The translations under genes and the position numbers were made by a program. From Chloroflexota bacterium (lineage in GTDB: Bacteria; Chloroflexota; Anaerolineae; Anaerolineales; DRMV01): a DNA stretch of 5,610 nucleotides. This document shows, one piece after another, positions 1-5,610 of the stretch. Under the pieces are notes generated by a model, which was not told the origin of the DNA, did no database searches, and worked only from the letters and a program-made list of their open reading frames with translations. Within the stretch, counting starts at the first letter, position 1; each line of letters opens with the position of its first letter. The stretch covers positions 1 through 5,610 of the forward strand of contig JAADEN010000197.1 in NCBI GenBank assembly GCA_013153375.1. The letters run 5' to 3'.

Positions 1-13
1 TTCCGCCCCTACC

Positions 14-80
14 ACCGGCTACCGGCCGACGGCTGACGGCTGTCCCACCTCTACCGGCCACCGGCCGACGGCTACCGGCT
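14..80. repeat. Heptad tandem repeat block, two sets of four 7-bp units
   Basis: On the plus strand the units are ACCGGCT (14-20), ACCGGCC (21-27), GACGGCT (28-34) and GACGGCT (35-41). An 11-bp spacer GTCCCACCTCT (42-52) follows, then ACCGGCC (53-59), ACCGGCC (60-66), GACGGCT (67-73) and ACCGGCT (74-80). The consensus is (A/G)(C/A)CGGC(T/C). The two four-unit sets differ at only 3 of 28 positions, so the block is also a 39-bp direct repeat. It begins 4 nt after the MaoC stop. The units contain CCGG, GGCC and CGGCCG, so transcripts could fold, but no T-run marks an intrinsic terminator. The block may extend beyond the window. Confidence 0.85.
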
Positions 81-84
81 ATCT

Positions 85-552
85 TCATGCTTCACCGCCT
101 TCCGCGGGGCGCTTGAGGAAGAGCACCACCCGCTCGAATTCCACCACCACGGTGCCGTCCTGCTTGCGGCCGATGTGCTTCAGGCGCACGATGCCCGCGT
201 TGGGCCGGGATTTGGATTCCCGCTTGCTGACCACTTCGGTCTCCACATACAGGGTGTCGCCGTGGAACATGGGGTTGGGATGGTGCACATTCTCGTAGCC
301 CAGGTTGGCGATGATGGTGCCCTCGGTGAGGTCGGGCACGGTGATGCCCGTGGCCAGGGCCAGGGTCAGCAGGCCGTTGACGATGCGCTGCCCGAAGGGG
401 CTGCGGGCCGCGAAGTCCGCGTTCAGGTGCAGGGGCTGGGTGTTCATGGTCAGCGCGCAGAACAGGGTGTTGTCGGCCTCGGTGATGGTGCGGCCCAACC
501 CGTGGCGAATCTTCATGCCCACTTCCAGGTCTTCGTAATACTTGCCGGGCAT
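85..552 (-). CDS. MaoC-type hot-dog acyl-CoA hydratase/dehydratase
   Basis: A 155-residue single hot-dog domain protein, the usual length for a stand-alone MaoC hydratase, likely a cytoplasmic dimer acting on a 2-enoyl-CoA or a branched/dicarboxylic analogue. The hydratase-2 loop is at residues 31-49 (ending PLHLNADFAA) with the conserved His H42, followed by SPFGQRIVNGLLTLALATG, matching the usual helix and glycine segment. The canonical GD-x-N-P-L-H loop here reads MN-x-Q-P-L-H, so the catalytic Asp is N37. My recollection is that this MN form is shared by a subfamily that includes mesaconyl- or itaconyl-CoA hydratase-like proteins; that is not proved here. Later segments NLGYENVHHPNPMFHGDTLY and GIVRLKHIGRKQDG are typical of the fold. 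ATG is chosen by AGGAGG 5 nt upstream; the stop is TGA. It is last in the three-gene unit. A pairing with the FAH enzyme in one acid-degradation route is plausible but unproven. Confidence 0.88.
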   Translation of the reverse strand: MPGKYYEDLEVGMKIRHGLGRTITEADNTLFCALTMNTQPLHLNADFAARSPFGQRIVNGLLTLALATGITVPDLTEGTIIANLGYENVHHPNPMFHGDTLYVETEVVSKRESKSRPNAGIVRLKHIGRKQDGTVVVEFERVVLFLKRPAEGGEA

Positions 553-557
553 ACGCG

Positions 558-563
558 CCTCCT
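558..563 (-). promoter_or_regulatory. Shine-Dalgarno site of the MaoC gene
   Basis: A perfect AGGAGG on the minus strand lies 5 nt before the ATG at 550-552, inside the 25-nt gap after galE. It is the strongest ribosome site in the window and confirms the start of the last gene. Confidence 0.85.
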
Positions 564-577
564 GCGGTGGGATAAGT

Positions 578-1558
578 TCAGCGGTCGCCGTAGCCGTGGG
601 GATGGCGGCGGTGCCATTCCCACGCGCTGGCGATGATGTCGTGCAACGCGGGGATGCGGGGCTGCCAGCCCAGTTCGCGGCGGGCCTTGTCGGCCGCGGC
701 CACCAGCCGCGGCGGGTCGCCCGGTCGGCGGGGGGCCTCCACCGCGGGGATGGGATGGCCCGTGACCGCCCGCGCGGTCTGGATGACCTCCAGCACCGAG
801 TAGCCGCGGCCGTTGCCCAGGTTGTAAATCAGACGGTCGTGGCGTTCCAGCGCGTCCAGGGCCAGCAAGTGCGCATCCACCAGATCGGCCACATGGATGT
901 AATCGCGGATGGCCGTGCCGTCGGGGGTGGGGTAGTCGGTGCCGAAAATCTTGATGTGGTCCCGCTGGCCCAGGGCCACCTGCAGCACCAGCGGGATGAG
1001 GTGGCTCTCGTTGGGGTGGTCCTCGCCGCGATCGGGCAGCGCGCCCGCGGCGTTGAAGTAACGCAGCGCGGCGTAGCGCAGGCCCCGCACCCGGCGGTAC
1101 CACTCCAGCATTTGCTCCACCATCCACTTGGTCTGGCCGTACACATTGCCGGGCCGAATCTCGTCGTCCTCCCGCAGCGGATCGTCCCTGGACGCGTACA
1201 CGGCCGCGGTGGAGGAGAACACGAAGCGGGTCACGCCCGCGTCCAGCGCGGCCTCGATGAGCCGCAGCGAATTGACCACATTGTTGCGGAAATACTTGCC
1301 GGGCTGCTGCATGCTCTCGCCGGCCTGGATGAACGCGGCGAAGTGCATCACCGCGTCGTAATGCGTGGCCCGCAGCGCGGCCCGCAGGCGGTCCTCGTCG
1401 GCCAGGTCCGCGTGGATGAACTCGGCCTCGGGGGGCACCGCGGCCCGGTGGCCCGTGACCAGCGAGTCGTACACCGTGACCGCGTGGCCGGCCTCGAGCA
1501 AACGCTGGGCCGCGATGGAGCCGATGTAGCCCGCGCCGCCGGTGACGAAGATGCGCAT
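578..1558 (-). CDS. galE: UDP-glucose 4-epimerase (GalE), extended SDR family
   Basis: A 326-residue cytoplasmic NAD-dependent epimerase predicted to interconvert UDP-glucose and UDP-galactose for galactose use or for polysaccharide and glycolipid synthesis. The N-terminal Rossmann fold has TGGAGYIGS (residues 6-14) for NAD binding and a probable adenine-side Asp in VYDSLVTG. Catalytic residues are T117 in FSSTAAVY and Y140/K144 in the YxxxK motif YGQTK. GalE-type signatures follow: RYFNAAGA (167-174), HLIPLV (186-191), GTAIRDYIHVADL (214-226), NLGNGRGYSV and the C-terminal RRPGDPPRLVAAADKARRELGW segment (277-298). Length is near the usual 330-340, and nothing is missing. ATG is preceded by GAGGTGA at 4 nt. 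At the position of E. coli Tyr299, which limits entry of N-acetylated sugars, this protein appears to carry L285, so UDP-GlcNAc/GalNAc activity is possible. It sits 4 nt after the FAH gene and 25 nt before the MaoC gene, an unexpected setting. Confidence 0.93.
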   Translation of the reverse strand: MRIFVTGGAGYIGSIAAQRLLEAGHAVTVYDSLVTGHRAAVPPEAEFIHADLADEDRLRAALRATHYDAVMHFAAFIQAGESMQQPGKYFRNNVVNSLRLIEAALDAGVTRFVFSSTAAVYASRDDPLREDDEIRPGNVYGQTKWMVEQMLEWYRRVRGLRYAALRYFNAAGALPDRGEDHPNESHLIPLVLQVALGQRDHIKIFGTDYPTPDGTAIRDYIHVADLVDAHLLALDALERHDRLIYNLGNGRGYSVLEVIQTARAVTGHPIPAVEAPRRPGDPPRLVAAADKARRELGWQPRIPALHDIIASAWEWHRRHPHGYGDR

Positions 1559-1562
1559 GGGA

Positions 1563-1569
1563 TCACCTC
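1563..1569 (-). promoter_or_regulatory. galE Shine-Dalgarno site overlapping the FAH stop codon
   Basis: GAGGTGA on the minus strand contains the TGA stop of the upstream gene (1563-1565) and lies 4 nt before the galE ATG (1556-1558). A ribosome terminating on the FAH-family gene would sit on this site, so translational coupling or re-initiation is likely. The overlap is seen directly; coupling is inferred. Confidence 0.8.
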
Positions 1570-2588
1570 GCGCGGGCCGTGGGCTGGCCGATGCCGTTGG
1601 TCAGGCTGCCCACGCCCTCGATGGTGAGGGTGATCTCGTCCCCGGACCGCAGCCAGTGGTTCGTCTCCATGCCGCTGCAGCCCGGCAGCGTGCCCGTGGC
1701 CATGAGTTCGCCGGGCAGCACGCTCTCGCCCAGGGAGGCGTAGGCCACCATCTCGCCCAGGGTGTGCTGCATGCCCGCGGTGGAGCCCCGGCCCCAGACC
1801 TGGCCGTTCACCCGTACCTCGCCTTGCAGGGCCTCGACCCGGGGCAAAATCTCGTCCGCGGTGACCACCACCGCGCCCATCGCGTTGGCGAAGTTCTTGG
1901 CCTTGACCGGCCCAAAGCCGCTGGTCATCTCGGGGTACTGCACATCCCGGGCGCTGAAGTCGTTGACCACCACGAAGCCGCCGATCGCGGCCTCGGCTTC
2001 TTGAGGTGTGGCGTCGCGCAGGGGCTGGGCGACGATCACGCCCAACTCCAACTCGTAGTCCAACGCACGGGTGTACGACGGCCACGGAATCTCGTCGCCC
2101 TCGGTGAAGAAGTTGATGTGGCTGCCCATGTAGTAGATGGGCTTCTCGTACCAAATGGGTTTGGGCCGCAGCGCCTTGGGCGGCTTGCCGAAAATCCGCT
2201 CATACAGGCGGATGAAGCGCATCTTCTCGGGCATGAAGCGCTGCACCATGCCCTTGGCCGCGTCGATGAAGTGCTGCTCGTAGAGCATGAAGTCCCGAAA
2301 CGACAGGGGCTGGAAGGGCATGCGGGGCGCGGGGTCGAAGATCGCGCTCAGGTCGAGCCCTGCCGCGGCGATGCGTTCCAGCAGGGCCTGGGCTTCGTCG
2401 CGCGCGGCCGCGCCGGCCTGTAAGAAGCCGATGACATCGTGGGCCGTGGTGCTCAGGGTGGGGAACCGCTCCGCGGCGGCCAGGGCGCGCAGCGCGGGGC
2501 GCAAGGGCTGCCACTGCCCCGCGGCGTCCTCCACGGCCACGGAGAAGCCCTCGTCGGGCGGCTTGAGTCGGACCAGGCGTAAACGCAC
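1563..2588 (-). CDS. Fumarylacetoacetate hydrolase (FAH) family protein
   Basis: A 341-residue cytoplasmic enzyme of the FAH fold, whose members use Mg2+ or Mn2+ to hydrolyse C-C bonds in 1,3-diketo acids, decarboxylate keto acids or hydrate related acids. The FAH catalytic barrel spans about residues 95-335; the first 90 residues form a family-variable N-terminal part. Probable metal ligands are E179 and E181 in DYELELG and D210 in VNDFSARD, with K231 in AKNF nearby. D99 and H106 in RDFMLYEQH have the same spacing as D126 and H133 of mammalian FAH, so a hydrolase with a catalytic His is likelier than an oxaloacetate decarboxylase type. The GTG start is set by GGAGGTG 4 nt upstream. The gene is first in a three-gene unit, and its TGA stop lies inside the galE ribosome site. 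The substrate cannot be named: fumarylacetoacetate, an acylpyruvate or another beta-diketo acid are all possible, and no tyrosine-pathway neighbours are visible. Family assignment is firm; specificity is open. Confidence 0.9.
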   Translation of the reverse strand: MRLRLVRLKPPDEGFSVAVEDAAGQWQPLRPALRALAAAERFPTLSTTAHDVIGFLQAGAAARDEAQALLERIAAAGLDLSAIFDPAPRMPFQPLSFRDFMLYEQHFIDAAKGMVQRFMPEKMRFIRLYERIFGKPPKALRPKPIWYEKPIYYMGSHINFFTEGDEIPWPSYTRALDYELELGVIVAQPLRDATPQEAEAAIGGFVVVNDFSARDVQYPEMTSGFGPVKAKNFANAMGAVVVTADEILPRVEALQGEVRVNGQVWGRGSTAGMQHTLGEMVAYASLGESVLPGELMATGTLPGCSGMETNHWLRSGDEITLTIEGVGSLTNGIGQPTARAR

Positions 2589-2592
2589 GGCG

Positions 2593-2599
2593 CACCTCC
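2593..2599 (-). promoter_or_regulatory. Shine-Dalgarno site that fixes the GTG start of the FAH-family gene
   Basis: GGAGGTG on the minus strand ends 4 nt before GTG at 2586-2588. An in-frame ATG far upstream (2804) would give a 413-residue protein, but its first 72 residues lie within the mfd 3' end and the promoter region and look like translated non-coding sequence. The strong site at 2593-2599 therefore selects the GTG as start. Confidence 0.85.
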
Positions 2600-2617
2600 G
2601 CGGCTTGGGGTGCAGGA

Positions 2618-2626
2618 AGTATAACA
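2618..2626 (-). promoter_or_regulatory. Extended -10 promoter for the FAH-galE-MaoC unit
   Basis: On the minus strand the sequence reads TGT then TATACT, an extended -10 element (TGN plus a hexamer one base from TATAAT) in very GC-rich surroundings. No good -35 hexamer lies at 16-18 bp: the candidates GCTAAA and TGCTAA are poor, and extended -10 promoters are known to tolerate this. Transcription would be expected to start near 2611, giving a leader of about 22 nt before the GTG start, just long enough to hold the Shine-Dalgarno site. This is prediction from motif and spacing only. Confidence 0.6.
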
Positions 2627-2727
2627 CGCGGCGCGCGGCCTTTAGCAGCAGGGACGGGCCGCCGGGGACCGTCGAATTGGGCGCGAGCGCCGCGGCCTCT
2701 CGGGACACTTTTGGCGCGCCCCCCGGC

Positions 2728-5610
<2,883 letters not shown>

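Larger units (their letters stand above)
2589..2727 (-). other. Intergenic region between mfd and the FAH-family gene
   Basis: This 139-nt gap is the only sizeable non-coding stretch between genes. Its FAH-proximal end holds an extended -10 promoter and a Shine-Dalgarno site, listed separately. Nearer mfd there is a very short GGCG-CTCG-CGCC hairpin on the minus strand (2691 down to 2680) and a 6-bp GGCCGC/GCGGCC inverted repeat around it (2692-2697 with 2657-2662). Neither is followed by a T-run, so an intrinsic terminator for mfd is not supported. The 8-bp palindrome GGCGCGCC at 2713-2720 is best explained by base composition. Confidence 0.6.

Noticed and set aside
14..80. CRISPR array
   Set aside because: Units are 7 bp, contiguous and degenerate, with only one 11-bp spacer. 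There are no 23-45-bp repeats separated by unique spacers.
1..88. Possible new gene starting at ATG 86-88, overlapping the MaoC TGA as ATGA
   Set aside because: The frame stays open to the window edge and ATGA overlaps often mark coupled genes, but the product is only the translated heptad repeat (Arg/Gly/Pro/Val-rich) and the upstream GGTGA is weak and only 3 nt away. Sequence beyond base 1 would decide it.
542..1627. A 361-codon plus-strand open frame opposite galE
   Set aside because: It is a mirror frame of galE with low-complexity composition. The minus-strand product is a clear epimerase.
2657..2697. Candidate terminator after mfd
   Set aside because: The hairpin is only 4 bp plus a distant 6-bp inverted repeat, and no T-run follows.

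Overview
The window is a GC-rich bacterial segment in which all four recognisable genes lie on the minus strand. Read in the direction of transcription (high to low coordinates) they are: the 3' part of mfd (transcription-repair coupling factor), a fumarylacetoacetate-hydrolase (FAH) family protein, a galE-type UDP-glucose 4-epimerase, and a short MaoC-type hot-dog hydratase. After the last stop codon comes a block of 7-bp tandem repeats that runs close to the window edge. No rRNA, tRNA, insertion sequence or CRISPR array was seen.

Organism: high GC, a GTG start, strong GGAGG-type ribosome sites and tightly packed genes fit a high-GC bacterium. The protein style resembles Chloroflexota (Anaerolineae-like) or another deep-branching thermophilic lineage. 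That is an impression, because no lineage marker lies in the window.

Layout: mfd enters from the right edge without its N-terminus and ends at 2728. A 139-nt gap follows. It contains a good extended -10 promoter (TGT-TATACT) only about 30 nt before the GTG start of the FAH-family gene. That gene, galE and the MaoC gene then follow with 4-nt and 25-nt gaps. The galE ribosome site overlaps the FAH stop codon, so the three genes look like one co-transcribed and partly translationally coupled unit. mfd is probably a separate upstream unit, although no convincing terminator separates them.

Function: mfd is housekeeping DNA repair. The three-gene unit is mixed: two enzymes of acid or acyl-CoA catabolism (a metal-dependent FAH-fold hydrolase and a hydratase whose catalytic-loop Asp is replaced by Asn) flank a sugar-nucleotide epimerase. 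No pathway containing all three is evident from the sequence. The region is mostly ordinary. The points worth a second look are the heptad repeat block, the altered MaoC active-site loop, the predicted open substrate gate of GalE, and the unusual gene combination. I found no evidence of a new defence, mobile or signalling system.
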